A stretch of 64,000 bases of DNA, taken from positions 1-64,000 of the forward strand of contig PHAR01000011.1 in the NCBI GenBank assembly GCA_002840405.1, written 5' to 3'. Both the position numbers and the translations under genes were made by a program. Positions 10,155 to 17,910 of this stretch are shown here, one piece after another. Numbering within the stretch: the first letter of the stretch is position 1; every line of letters starts with the position of its first letter. The notes under the pieces are model-generated. The model had not been told where the DNA came from, ran no database searches, and saw only the letters and a list, made by a program, of their open reading frames with translations. Source of the DNA: Deltaproteobacteria bacterium HGW-Deltaproteobacteria-8 (GTDB lineage Bacteria; Desulfobacterota; Desulfovibrionia; Desulfovibrionales; Desulfovibrionaceae).

Positions 10155-10193
10155 CCGGCGCGGCGGGCGGGCGCATGTTTCCCGCCGCGCCGG
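10155..10193. repeat. Intercistronic hairpin with 13-bp arms
   Basis: CCGGCGCGGCGGG at 10155-10167 is the exact reverse complement of 10181-10193, with a 13-base loop. It lies in the 108-base gap between the receiver gene and the hybrid kinase gene. There is no T-tract on the coding (minus) strand, so it fits an RNA-stabilising or attenuating stem better than a terminator. Confidence 0.65.
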
Positions 10194-10205
10194 GGCGCTG
10201 TGCGG

Positions 10206-10559
10206 CTAGACCAGGGTCTTGGCGATCAGGTCGAGCAGCACGGCCGGTTCCACAGGCTTGGTCAGGGTGGGGATGTCCTTGCTCAAGGCCGCGGGCCGCG
10301 GGCCGACGCCGCTGATGACGATGATCGGCGTGCCCTTCAGGGCCTCGTCCTTGCGCAGGCCGATGTAGAACATGGTGCCGGCCTTTTCGGGCATGTCCAT
10401 GTCCAGGGTGATGAGGTCGGGCAAAAAGGCCTTGGCCTGCGTAAGCCCCTCGGCGCCGTTGTAAGCCTTGGCCGTGAGGAAGCCGTTGTCGGTCAGAACC
10501 TCATCCAGAAAGTCCACCACTGCGGGGTCGTCGTCCACGATCAGGATCTTCTTGCTCAT
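10206..10559 (-). CDS. Single-domain response regulator receiver
   Basis: The 117-residue protein is a bare CheY-like receiver: acidic pocket ILIVDDDPA, phospho-acceptor Asp53 within LDMDMP, Ser in IVISGV and Lys in LTKPVE. There is no output domain, so it must act by protein contact or in a phosphorelay. It is followed by the hybrid kinase and then the haem-type kinase on the same strand, and preceded by DUF1641 and the SQR-like gene. A GGAGGA ribosome-binding site precedes the ATG. Partner kinases are inferred from adjacency only. Confidence 0.9.
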   Translation of the reverse strand: MSKKILIVDDDPAVVDFLDEVLTDNGFLTAKAYNGAEGLTQAKAFLPDLITLDMDMPEKAGTMFYIGLRKDEALKGTPIIVISGVGPRPAALSKDIPTLTKPVEPAVLLDLIAKTLV

Positions 10560-10601
10560 GGGGTCCTCCTGCCGCCGCTTGGCGGCTTGGTTTCTTGGGG
10601 G

Positions 10602-10643
10602 GCGCGGCCCGGACTGGCCGTGGCAAAAGCCGCCGGGCCGCGC
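10602..10643. repeat. Intercistronic hairpin with 11-bp arms
   Basis: GCGCGGCCCGG at 10602-10612 pairs exactly with 10633-10643 across a 20-base loop, in the 133-base gap between DUF1641 and the receiver gene. It resembles the hairpin at 10155-10193, in the next gap of the same run of genes, and likewise lacks a T-tract. Confidence 0.6.
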
Positions 10644-10692
10644 GCGTGCAATGGCTGGTGCGGTGTCGGACGCCCCGGCCTGCGTTTTTGTC

Positions 10693-11337
10693 CTATCCCG
10701 AGAGCTTGCCCAGATTCTTCGTCAGTTCGAGCATGACGCCAAGACCCTTGCGGGCTTCCTTGCTGCTCATGCCGGTCACCAGGCCCAGCGGGCCGCATTC
10801 CTTGCACTCGCTCAGGTCCATGGTGGTCATGAGGTCGGCCATCTTTTCCAGCATCTCGCGCGCCTGCGGGGTGCTGATTTTCTTGATCAGGCCGAGCATG
10901 GAGACAAAGCCGTCGCCCATGACCTCGATGTCCTCGGGCGTGTAAGCCCGGGCCATCTTGCCGCGGACCTCGACCATGGCCTTGTACATGCGGAACACGC
11001 CCTTCTGGTCCATCTCGTCCAGAAACTCGATGCCCTTAGGCACGGCCGAGTGCAGGAGCGGCTCAATGGTCTGCCAGAGGTCGATGATGTTCTCCATCTG
11101 CTCCAGCAGGTAGGTGAGGTTCTTGATGCTGCGCAGCAGGCGCTTGAGCAGGGCGAAGATGTCCTCCAGCTGGAACCCGGCCTCGACGTCGCCAAACTCC
11201 TTCATGAGGGTCTTGAACGCGTCGTGGATGATGGGAGTCAGGTCATGCTTCAGTTCCTGCCAGCCCCGGGAGGAGTCGACCAGGTACTTGAGCTGCTGCT
11301 CCATGCCTTCAATACGTTTGAGAACCTGTTCTTCCAT
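10693..11337 (-). CDS. DUF1641 protein partnered with the SQR-like flavoprotein
   Basis: The 214-residue, mostly helical soluble protein matches DUF1641, a family usually encoded beside sulfide:quinone-oxidoreductase-like flavoproteins. Visible features are a helical N-terminus (EEQVLKRIEGMEQQLKYL), a conserved central LLEQMENIIDLWQTIEPLL segment, and a C-terminal CKECGPLGLVTG with two cysteines. The ATG at 11337 is chosen over a TTG four codons upstream because GGGGGA lies five bases before it. It starts 15 bases after the SQR-like stop, so they are almost certainly co-transcribed. The biochemical role is unknown; a subunit or tether of the flavoprotein is inferred. Confidence 0.82.
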   Translation of the reverse strand: MEEQVLKRIEGMEQQLKYLVDSSRGWQELKHDLTPIIHDAFKTLMKEFGDVEAGFQLEDIFALLKRLLRSIKNLTYLLEQMENIIDLWQTIEPLLHSAVPKGIEFLDEMDQKGVFRMYKAMVEVRGKMARAYTPEDIEVMGDGFVSMLGLIKKISTPQAREMLEKMADLMTTMDLSECKECGPLGLVTGMSSKEARKGLGVMLELTKNLGKLSG

Positions 11338-11352
11338 TGTGTCCCCCAAGCG

Positions 11353-12591
11353 CTAGGCGCCGGCCAGGTGGTGGCGCATCTTGCCGGCCATGAACATCTG
11401 GGATTCCAGCGGCAGTTCGTGGCCCTTGAGCATCAGGTTGAAATACACCCACTTGAACATCATCTTGCCCCAGTAGTTGAAGTGGCTTTCGCCCAGGAGC
11501 GCGAAGGGACCGACGCCGGGGAAGGGGTATTTGCCCTGCAGCGGCTCCACCGAGTAGTTGAAGTCGATGAGGTAGGCCTGCTCGTAGCCGGAGACGATGA
11601 AGCAGGTGGAGTGGCCGTCGAACTCGGGCCGGGGCTCTTCGCCGTCGATCTCGCGCAGCAGGTTGTCGCAGACGATGTCGGCCTGGTAGTGGGCCACGCT
11701 TCCGGCCTTGGAGGTGGGGCAGTTGGTGGCGTCGCCGATGACGTAGCAGTTGGGGATGTTCTTGGCCTTGAGCGTGTGCTTGTCGGTGTCCACGTAGCCC
11801 ATGGCGTCGCCCAGTTCGGAGTCGATGATGATCTGGGAGCCGAAGTTGGGCGGAATGGCCACGAGCAGGTCGTAGTCGGCCTTGTCGCCCTTGACGCTCT
11901 CGATGGTCTTCTCGCCCACGTTGACGCCGGCGATTTCGAAGTTGGGCAGGATCTTGATGTTCTTTTCTTCGCAGACCTTGCCCAGGACGCCGGCGGCCAC
12001 GGGCTTGGTGAAGGCGCCGGTGAGCGGGGTCACGAGCTCGATCTCGATGTCCTTGCGCACGCCGTTGATGGTGAAGAACCAGTCGAGCAGGTACACGAAC
12101 TCGAGCGGGGCCACCGGGCACTTGATGGGCATCTCGGCGATGTTCAGGATGACCTTGCCCTTCTTGTAGTACTTGAGCTTCTTGTACAGGTTCTGGGCGC
12201 CGTCCGGGGTGTAGAAGTTGTGGATGTTGCCGCCCCAGTCGTCCATCATGCCTTCGATCTCGTCGGGCATGATGCGGCAGCCGGTGCCGATGACCAGCCA
12301 GTCGTAATCGTATTCGCCCTTCTCGGTCTTGACCTGCTTCTTCTCCGGATTGATGTTGACGATGGTGTCCTGCACAAAGGTCACGCCCTCGGGGATGAAG
12401 TCGCTCTTGGGCTTCACGCAGTCGGCCATGGAGTAGACGCCGAAGGGGACAAAGAGCCAGCCGGCCTGATAGTGATGCTTCCAGTCGCGGTCGATGACCG
12501 TGATCTTCCAGTCGTCGCCAAGGGACTTGGCCATTTTCGCGGCAACGATGGTGCCGCCCGCTCCGGACCCGAGAATGAGCAATTTTTTCAT
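11353..12591 (-). CDS. Sulfide:quinone oxidoreductase-family FAD protein
   Basis: The 412-residue flavoprotein belongs to the SQR/FCSD family, which oxidises sulfide or polysulfide and passes electrons to quinone at the membrane. The N-terminal FAD motif is LILGSGAGGTIVAAKMA, followed by HHYQAGWLFVPFG. A conserved cysteine is in KCPVAPLEF, and the C-terminal FAD site reads GDATNCPTSKAGSVAH. A further cysteine is in HSTCFIVSG. There is no signal peptide. ATG 12591 is preferred over ATG 12603 because GGAGAAG between them serves as its ribosome-binding site. In a sulfate reducer it may protect against sulfide/polysulfide or act as a redox sensor-reductase; the substrate is not shown by sequence alone. 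Confidence 0.88.
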   Translation of the reverse strand: MKKLLILGSGAGGTIVAAKMAKSLGDDWKITVIDRDWKHHYQAGWLFVPFGVYSMADCVKPKSDFIPEGVTFVQDTIVNINPEKKQVKTEKGEYDYDWLVIGTGCRIMPDEIEGMMDDWGGNIHNFYTPDGAQNLYKKLKYYKKGKVILNIAEMPIKCPVAPLEFVYLLDWFFTINGVRKDIEIELVTPLTGAFTKPVAAGVLGKVCEEKNIKILPNFEIAGVNVGEKTIESVKGDKADYDLLVAIPPNFGSQIIIDSELGDAMGYVDTDKHTLKAKNIPNCYVIGDATNCPTSKAGSVAHYQADIVCDNLLREIDGEEPRPEFDGHSTCFIVSGYEQAYLIDFNYSVEPLQGKYPFPGVGPFALLGESHFNYWGKMMFKWVYFNLMLKGHELPLESQMFMAGKMRHHLAGA

Positions 12592-12635
12592 GATCTTCTC
12601 CATTTAATGGTGCATGAAATCTGAGCCGGCCTTCA

Positions 12636-13232
12636 TCAAGCAAGGCGGGGGCGCCCCATCAGGCGCGGGGCTGTCTGCCCGCTCCCCGGTTTCCTCCTAC
12701 GGGAGAGTCTGCTTCTGCCCGCGGCGACGCTTGCGTCGCGCCAGGGCTTCTGGCTGTCGGTTTCGATCACGGCCCTGGCGGCGTGGGTCGCCCGGGCCAC
12801 CCGGGCCGCCCTGGACGGGCAGGCCTCGCGTGAGTCGGTCATGAGGTCGGCCAGGGTGATGGCGCGGAAGCGCTGCTCCATCTGGCGGGCGATGTCGCCC
12901 CAGATGCTGCCGGTGGGGCAGGCTTCGATGAGCAGGCAGTCGATGTCGGCCTCGCAGCACTGGGGCTTGAAAACCGCGCCCTCCATGGTCGTCAGGATGT
13001 CGGCCAGGGTGATGGTCTGCGCGGGGCGGCCGAGGATGTACCCGCCGGTGGCGCCGCGCAGGCTTTTCAGCAGGCCTGCGCCCTTGAGCGGCCGGACGAT
13101 CTTCTCCAGGAGCTTGCCGGAGATGCCGATGATGACCGAGAGCTCTGAGGCGCGCATGGGGTGGCAGTCCCCGTGGTGCGCAAGCTCCAGCAGGATTCTG
13201 GTCGCGTGGCAGGTTCTTGCGGTTGGTTTCAT
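12636..13232 (-). CDS. Rrf2-family transcriptional regulator (probable cluster-binding)
   Basis: The 198-residue protein has the Rrf2 winged helix-turn-helix (RASELSVIIGISGKLLEKIV, wing LRGATGGYILGRP) and a cysteine region CCEADIDCLLIEAC where family members such as IscR, RsrR and NsrR bind an iron-sulfur cluster. The basic C-terminal tail of about 50 residues (RRKPGSGQTAPR) is longer than usual. It lies 44 bases upstream of the SQR-like gene and downstream of a promoter with two candidate operators, so autoregulation and redox control of the SQR block are inferred. Confidence 0.88.
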   Translation of the reverse strand: MKPTARTCHATRILLELAHHGDCHPMRASELSVIIGISGKLLEKIVRPLKGAGLLKSLRGATGGYILGRPAQTITLADILTTMEGAVFKPQCCEADIDCLLIEACPTGSIWGDIARQMEQRFRAITLADLMTDSREACPSRAARVARATHAARAVIETDSQKPWRDASVAAGRSRLSRRRKPGSGQTAPRLMGRPRLA

Positions 13233-13290
13233 GCCTGTCCCGTTGTTTGTCGGTGCAGTCTGAGCTCGACCCAGGTAAATGGTATTCTTT

Positions 13291-13370
13291 CAATCGCGAT
13301 AAATACAAATGCGATAGTTTCAATCACGATTGAACGAGTCGTGTTTATGAAGAAAACCCGACGCTGTCAA
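13291..13370 (-). promoter_or_regulatory. Promoter of the rrf2-SQR block with two operator-like repeats 30 bp apart
   Basis: Reading leftward, TTGACA (13370-13365) is followed after 17 bases by TAAACA (13347-13342); CATAAA is an alternative -10 with a 15-base spacer. Just downstream, the 12-mers CAATCGCGATAA (13291-13302) and CAATCACGATTG (13321-13332) share CAATCxCGAT and start exactly 30 bases apart, about three helical turns, with a half site GCGAT at 13311-13315 between them. This position suits repression by the Rrf2 protein encoded immediately downstream. Confidence 0.6.
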
Positions 13371-13527
13371 GGGAGTTTGTGAATAAAAGGGCAATATATT
13401 TTATTGCCGTTTTAAATCAATTAGTTGCCCATTCCCCGCGAGGGCGCGGAGGATGGGCCGATTCTCCCGCGTCACTGGGGAAAAGGTGGTGGGGGCTATG
13501 GAACGGATGTGGGGCGGGGGAAATGGG

Positions 13528-13962
13528 TCAGCAGGCGCAACCGTGGGCAGTGCCGGGGATGGTGTCGTCCTGAAGGTCCTTGATGCTGATGCCTTCGAGC
13601 TCGGCCTCCATGACCTGGGTGACACGGACCCAGGCCCGGTGGCTGCGGCAGGTGGGCGAGCGGTGGCAGACCTTGGGGTCTTCGCAGCAGTGGGTCAGGC
13701 ACAGGTTGCCCTCGATGAGGCGGATGATGGCCGCTAGGCTGATGTCCTCGGGTTTGGCCGCGAGGACGTAGCCCCCGGAGGCTCCGCGCGTGCTTTCCAC
13801 CAGTTGTGCTGTCTTGAGGGGTTTGAGGATCTGTTCGATGAAGCGCACGGACACGCCGGTATGTTCGGAGATGTCGGCCGTGCGCACCGGGCCCTGGCCC
13901 TGGTACACGGCAAGATCAAGGAGGATGCGCACGGCGTAGCGTGCCTTGGCGGAGAGCTTCAT
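13528..13962 (-). CDS. Second Rrf2-family regulator
   Basis: The 144-residue protein starts at ATG 13962 (MKLSAKARYAVRILLDLA, the canonical Rrf2 beginning). It has the helix-turn-helix RTADISEHTGVSVRFIEQIL, the wing TRGASGGYVLAAKPEDI and the cysteine group CLTHCCEDPKVCHRSPTC, rich enough to hold an Fe-S cluster, and ends in GCAC. The length is normal for the family. Its stop lies 295 bases before the next rrf2 gene, whose own promoter starts in that gap, so the two regulators may be separately transcribed. Targets are unknown; the adjacent SQR block and its own gene are natural candidates. Confidence 0.88.
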   Translation of the reverse strand: MKLSAKARYAVRILLDLAVYQGQGPVRTADISEHTGVSVRFIEQILKPLKTAQLVESTRGASGGYVLAAKPEDISLAAIIRLIEGNLCLTHCCEDPKVCHRSPTCRSHRAWVRVTQVMEAELEGISIKDLQDDTIPGTAHGCAC

Positions 13963-14197
13963 GGTTCTCGTGGTTGTTGGCGTTTCCCGGTGGTGTTGCT
14001 CACCGGTCAGGAATAAGTGCCCTATGCACCAGCACGGATGAAATGGCAATGCCAAATCGATGATTGTGATTCCGTTCACATACGGCGCCGCAAACCACCT
14101 GCGAGGACATGGCAAGACATATCCGAGAGAACCCCTGAGCCAGAGTGAAAACGTCGCTCCCCCTCGCCGTCGCACAAATCATCTGCACGGCGCGCCA

Positions 14198-14247
14198 AGC
14201 GCTGGGGTCAAGCGAAAGCGCGTCTGCGCGTGCTTGACGCCAGCGCT
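14198..14247. repeat. 16-bp imperfect inverted repeat
   Basis: AGCGCTGGGGTCAAGC (14198-14213) and GCTTGACGCCAGCGCT (14232-14247) are reverse complements with one mismatch, separated by 18 bases. It could be a recombinase-binding core or a strong stem-loop. Confidence 0.6.
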
Positions 14248-14301
14248 GCGCGCCGTATCGTGCCCTGGACGGCGAGGAAGTGCGCACCGCGCCACCTTTG
14301 C

Positions 14302-14347
14302 GCGCGCACTGGGCTGCGCACCATGACCGCGCACTGACGCGCGCACT
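14302..14347. repeat. Iterated GCGCACT motifs
   Basis: GCGCGCACT occurs at 14302-14310 and 14339-14347 with a further CGCGCACT at about 14328-14335, all in the same orientation. Arrays like this often bind integrase arm domains or a regulator; this role is inferred only from position. Confidence 0.4.
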
Positions 14348-14383
14348 CCAGACATCCGATCTATCCTGCGAAGCCACTACTGG

Positions 14384-14427
14384 TGTCCGGTTTTGCTGCC
14401 ACACTGAAGTGGCAGCAAAACCGGACA
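14384..14427. repeat. Perfect 19-bp inverted repeat with 6-base loop
   Basis: TGTCCGGTTTTGCTGCCAC (14384-14402) is the exact reverse complement of 14409-14427, with ACTGAA between. The TGTCCGGTTTTG beginning looks like an insertion-sequence terminal repeat, so two ends lying head to head (a deletion scar or a tiny non-autonomous element) are possible; a stem-loop recombination site is the alternative. Confidence 0.65.
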
Positions 14428-14922
14428 GGATTTCATTCCAGGCCCCCTCGGCGTTCCGTCCTCGCCCCCTCCCCAGGCTCCTGCCTAAAATTTCTGCCTG
14501 CTGAGCACAAATACCCTCCCACCCGCCCTTGCATTTTTTCTTGGCCATGGCGCAGACTATCCTGTGACTCTGTTTTGTTTTGGGCTTCGGGGCCTTGTGC
14601 TTCGTGAACGGTCGCCTGCCTGACGGGATGACTGGATTGCCCACCAACAGTTGCGGAGTGTCTATCTCAAGACGCTTCCTGGCCCCGAAGAGAGCGTGGA
14701 CACCCACGCCCAGCACCACGGACTGTCCTGTCCGAACCAGCCGCTGAAGGAGCAGCGGAAATATATGGACCTGCGGAGTTGCTACCGCTGGCGCAGAATG
14801 ACGCCAAAGGCGTTGTTTGCGCAGATGCCGACAAGTTCGGCGCGCAGGCCCAGCCTGCTGAAAGAGCACACTACTCACCGAACCAGGCGGCAGGAACGGA
14901 ACAGAACGGAAGGGCGGGGGGA

Positions 14923-15885
14923 ATGGGAACGAACAGATGGCCAAAGTCGCTGCACTCGCAGGCGGAGGCGCTTATGGGCGGCATACGCGCCATCGGGCGA
15001 AAGAAAGGAGTTGTGGACCGGCGTTTTATCCGGGGGCTGGGCACGTGGACCGTGTACCGGCGCGACATCCATAGCTTCGTCGAGTTTCTTCAGCGTGCAG
15101 GGCTCCGCGACCTTCGCGACGTGCGCCGCGTCTCCGGTCTCACCCGCGCCTACATCGCTAGTAGAGGACAGGCGCTGCGTGGCGCCGGGGGTTCGTTCCA
15201 GACCATCGAACGCGAAATCTCAGCGCTCACGAAGTTCTCTCACGCGCTGGACGTCTACGCCGAGCGCCACGGTGGGGAGTCAGCTGCTGACATCCGCACG
15301 GTTCTGACAGAGGAGAAGGCGCGCTGGCGCGAGGAGCTGGCGCCACGATCTAATGGATACACCACCAGGGCTTATCCCGACCCTGACGGCCTCTACGCCG
15401 CCATCTCCGATCCTGCGCTGCGCTTGCAAGCCCGGCTTATGGGCGAGACGGGATGCCGCGCGGAAGGAGTTGGCGCCCCAGCTCGCGGGAGCAATCCTCT
15501 TACGGTCGCGAACCTGCTCGGCATGGGCGCCGACCCGGTTTCTGACGAAGCCGCCGGCCGCATCCTGGTCATCGAGAAGGGGGGCAAGCAGACCGAACAC
15601 TACGTGGGCGCCGCCACGTATCAAGCATTGGCGGATCACATCCAGGAGCACGGCCAGCTGGTCTCGGGCTACCGGTCATTTCTACGCGCTGTGGAGACTG
15701 CAGCGCGCCTCACCGGTCAATACGCGCCAGGCCGGGGCACCCATGGGCTCAAACACAGCTTTGCACAGACCCGCATGCGTGAGGCCACCGAGGCTGGGTT
15801 TTCGTACGAGGCCGCAAAGCAGGCCGTGGCCAATGAGATTGCGCACAACCGCATGGACAGCGTCGACGTCTACTTGAGGGCCTGA
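14923..15885 (+). CDS. Tyrosine recombinase/integrase with a variant active site
   Basis: The protein has about 320 residues. The N-terminal part (WTVYRRDIHSFVEFLQRAG) resembles the SAM-like core-binding domain. The catalytic half shows GETGCRAEGV (Arg about 179), the beta-hairpin lysine in IEKGGKQTEH, THGLKHSFAQ (His about 274), the late His in ANEIAHNRMD and the Tyr nucleophile in SVDVYLRA at the C-terminus. Usually the HxxR box reads HxLRH; here it is HGLKH, so the second catalytic Arg is replaced by Lys. The start at 14923 follows a purine-rich GGGCGGGGGGA. The stop overlaps the next gene's ATG. Confidence 0.75.
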   Translation: MGTNRWPKSLHSQAEALMGGIRAIGRKKGVVDRRFIRGLGTWTVYRRDIHSFVEFLQRAGLRDLRDVRRVSGLTRAYIASRGQALRGAGGSFQTIEREISALTKFSHALDVYAERHGGESAADIRTVLTEEKARWREELAPRSNGYTTRAYPDPDGLYAAISDPALRLQARLMGETGCRAEGVGAPARGSNPLTVANLLGMGADPVSDEAAGRILVIEKGGKQTEHYVGAATYQALADHIQEHGQLVSGYRSFLRAVETAARLTGQYAPGRGTHGLKHSFAQTRMREATEAGFSYEAAKQAVANEIAHNRMDSVDVYLRA

Positions 15886-16394
15886 TGGCGAAGCTTGCGG
15901 CACATCCCTCTGGCCTGCACACGGCCAAAGAGCGGGAACGGGCTCTACGCTGGCTCGCTGGACTTGCTGAAGTGGACCGCGAGCGCATCCTGGCTGACGC
16001 TTTCGCCGCGTGCGCTGCAACCACTTCGCACAGTGAACCAGCTGCGGCCGCTCCGACTCCGTATTTCGCGCTGCTCGCCGCCATTCGCCACTTCGGTTTC
16101 GACACGCTCAGGCGGCGCGGCTACCGCGCCGCAGGGCCGGAGCAGTTCGCCGCCTTTGAGCGCGTGCGCGAATCCCGCGCAAAGAACCTTGTACGCGAGC
16201 GCCCGTCGCCTCTGCGGGCGAAAGTGCTGCTGCGCTGGGCCATGGTCAAGGAGCTGCACGGCCAGGGCCTCGGCTTCCGGCTCATATCCCGCTACTTCTC
16301 CCAGCAGCTCCGCATCCCCGTGTCGCCGTCATACCTGCGCAAGATGTGGCAGGCCTACAACCAAGACGCGGCAAATAGCCAGGACATGCCATAA
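15885..16394 (+). CDS. Unknown small protein translationally coupled to the integrase
   Basis: The 169-residue protein starts at an ATG sharing one base with the integrase stop (TGATG), so the two are translated together. I do not recognise a family. The N-terminal half is helical and Arg/Ala-rich (TAKERERALRWLAGLAEVDRE). The C-terminal half could be a helix-turn-helix (GLGFRLISRYFSQQLRIPVS) and ends in an acidic/polar tail. An excisionase-like or integrase-accessory role is inferred only from the overlap and the possible DNA-binding helices. Confidence 0.65.
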   Translation: MAKLAAHPSGLHTAKERERALRWLAGLAEVDRERILADAFAACAATTSHSEPAAAAPTPYFALLAAIRHFGFDTLRRRGYRAAGPEQFAAFERVRESRAKNLVRERPSPLRAKVLLRWAMVKELHGQGLGFRLISRYFSQQLRIPVSPSYLRKMWQAYNQDAANSQDMP

Positions 16395-16940
16395 GCGCTG
16401 CACTGCCCGCCTGATGCCGCACCTGCTCAACCTCTTCTCCTGGCTTGCCATAGCCACCGCTCTCCTCCTCCAGGTCGCAAGAGCGGCGCTCCTGTCCGTG
16501 CTGCAGAAAAGGCGCTCCCACTGTTCGCCGTTGCCGTCGAAAAAAGGCTGCCCCTGCCCTGAGGCATTGGCGCGGCGTCTTGTGCGGCTGCGTCCACGAA
16601 GGCGCTGGCGCCGCACGCCGGGGATGCAGTCCGGCCTGCCACCTCCAACCTTTCCGGCAGGCTGGGCAAGCCCCTCATAATGTTCCGATGAATCGTCTTG
16701 TTCGCAAGCCGATATTTCTGGAACACAAGCTTCAAACTACGGCTTGGAGTGACGGAGAGTTGCGGCCTACGCCCAGCCTCACGTTGCCTTGTCCAAGCCG
16801 GTGAAACTTTTAAAATGACCTCCGGGAAGTCCCAAGGATTTCAGACACTCGAAGAGGTACTATATCGGATCTATCTGGCTAGACTTTAACGTCATTTTAA
16901 GAGAGATCATGGTCCCTTTCACCTTCACAAAGGAGCCGCC
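16395..16940. other. Gap inside the element with no recognised gene
   Basis: These 546 bases contain only short frames without good starts. TTAAAATGAC (16810-16819) is repeated in exact reverse complement at 16891-16900, flanking an AT-richer segment that probably contains the promoter of the following gene. An operator pair or transcript stem is possible. Confidence 0.45.
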
Positions 16941-17831
16941 ATGATCCACAGTTACGCCCTCATCACGCTCAGCAGGGCCATTGTGCTGCCCGGTCTTTCA
17001 CACCGGACCGGAAAGCCCTGCCGCGTCGTCTCAACCCGACAGCTTGTTGTCTCCATCAACGATGAGACAGTGGCGCTGGAAGGCTGCCTGGACCCGCGTG
17101 GTCACGGCTTTCGTGCCGCGCTGCGCGACATCAGCACCGTGCAGCGTGGGCTTATTGAGCACGCGGAGTTTATGAGCCCGCGTAGTCTCATCATGCGGCG
17201 CGTGCTCGACCTGCCCTCGGCGGTGGACTATGGCAGCGGCAGCGCAAGCGCAGCCTACTACTCCCTGTCGACACAAGACTCCGTAGAACTCATCGGCGGA
17301 TGGGGAGATGCCCAAGGCAACGTGACTGTGCAGATGCTGCCCATTTGCGGGTTTCTCGCGCCCACAGAGGATCCGGTGGTGGCGCCATGGCGGCAGCTCG
17401 GACACTTGTGGCCCAACGGCCAGTTCGCTCGGCCTTCGGGGGCTGAGGTCGTCTCGTTCGTGCGACAGGCAGGGGTCGTGTTCGCGGGGGTGATGCCAGC
17501 GAGCATTGTCCAAGAAACAGAAGAGCGCTTTGCCCAAACCTGGGGCGCAGGCTGGCGACCGGGCGCGATTTCGGAGGAGGCTCTGAGCATGGCAGAGAAG
17601 ATTGCGCAGGTCAGCAAGCCCAGGAAATACGTCCCGGTCACCCCGGAGCTCATCCGCCTGGCCGCCAAGAAGCCACTGCTGCACAGCACCGGCGTGCCTT
17701 GGGATTACGCGCCGACGACCTGCTATCCTGGCCGAAAAATTTGGCGCAACGGTCTTACACGGGAGGGGGTGGCTGTGCCGCGGGATGACTGGGCCGTGGC
17801 GAAGTTCTTCGCTCAGCGTGAGGAGCGCTAA
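16941..17831 (+). CDS. Orphan protein of unknown function in the mobile element
   Basis: The protein has 296 residues, with a good ribosome-binding site (AAAGGAG, six bases before the ATG). I recognise no family. It has no signal peptide or membrane segment. There is a Gly/Ser/Ala-rich stretch (DYGSGSASAAYYSLS), a proline-containing central region, and a C-terminal basic segment (ISKP-like run KIAQVSKPRKYVPVTPELI). It stands alone between two gaps and a bidirectional terminator, the usual position of mobile-element cargo, but nothing shows what it does. Confidence 0.7.
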   Translation: MIHSYALITLSRAIVLPGLSHRTGKPCRVVSTRQLVVSINDETVALEGCLDPRGHGFRAALRDISTVQRGLIEHAEFMSPRSLIMRRVLDLPSAVDYGSGSASAAYYSLSTQDSVELIGGWGDAQGNVTVQMLPICGFLAPTEDPVVAPWRQLGHLWPNGQFARPSGAEVVSFVRQAGVVFAGVMPASIVQETEERFAQTWGAGWRPGAISEEALSMAEKIAQVSKPRKYVPVTPELIRLAAKKPLLHSTGVPWDYAPTTCYPGRKIWRNGLTREGVAVPRDDWAVAKFFAQREER

Positions 17832-17877
17832 TATCCCCTCATCGTGACCATCACCATCGGACAATAGAGGCAATCAA

Positions 17878-17906
17878 AGGGCGGGGAAAAACCCGCCCTT
17901 CTTTCT
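17878..17906. terminator. Bidirectional rho-independent terminator
   Basis: AAGGGCGGG (17878-17886) pairs exactly with CCCGCCCTT (17893-17901) over a six-base A-rich loop, followed rightward by TCTTTCT. Leftward the same loop and flanks are also compatible with termination. It lies between the convergent orphan gene and serine recombinase gene. Confidence 0.85.
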
Positions 17907-17910
17907 GTCG

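Larger units (their letters stand above)
13963..14922. other. Non-coding left flank of the integrated element, rich in inverted repeats
   Basis: No open frame in these roughly 960 bases looks like a real gene. The stretch holds the upstream region of the leftward rrf2 gene, then three separate repeat structures (14198-14247, 14302-14347, 14384-14427), then the approach to the integrase gene. It is the probable left edge of the mobile element. Confidence 0.5.

Noticed and set aside
10468-12624. A plus-strand open frame of about 718 codons over DUF1641 and the SQR-like gene
   Set aside because: Antisense to recognised genes; no domain and Gly/His/Val bias.
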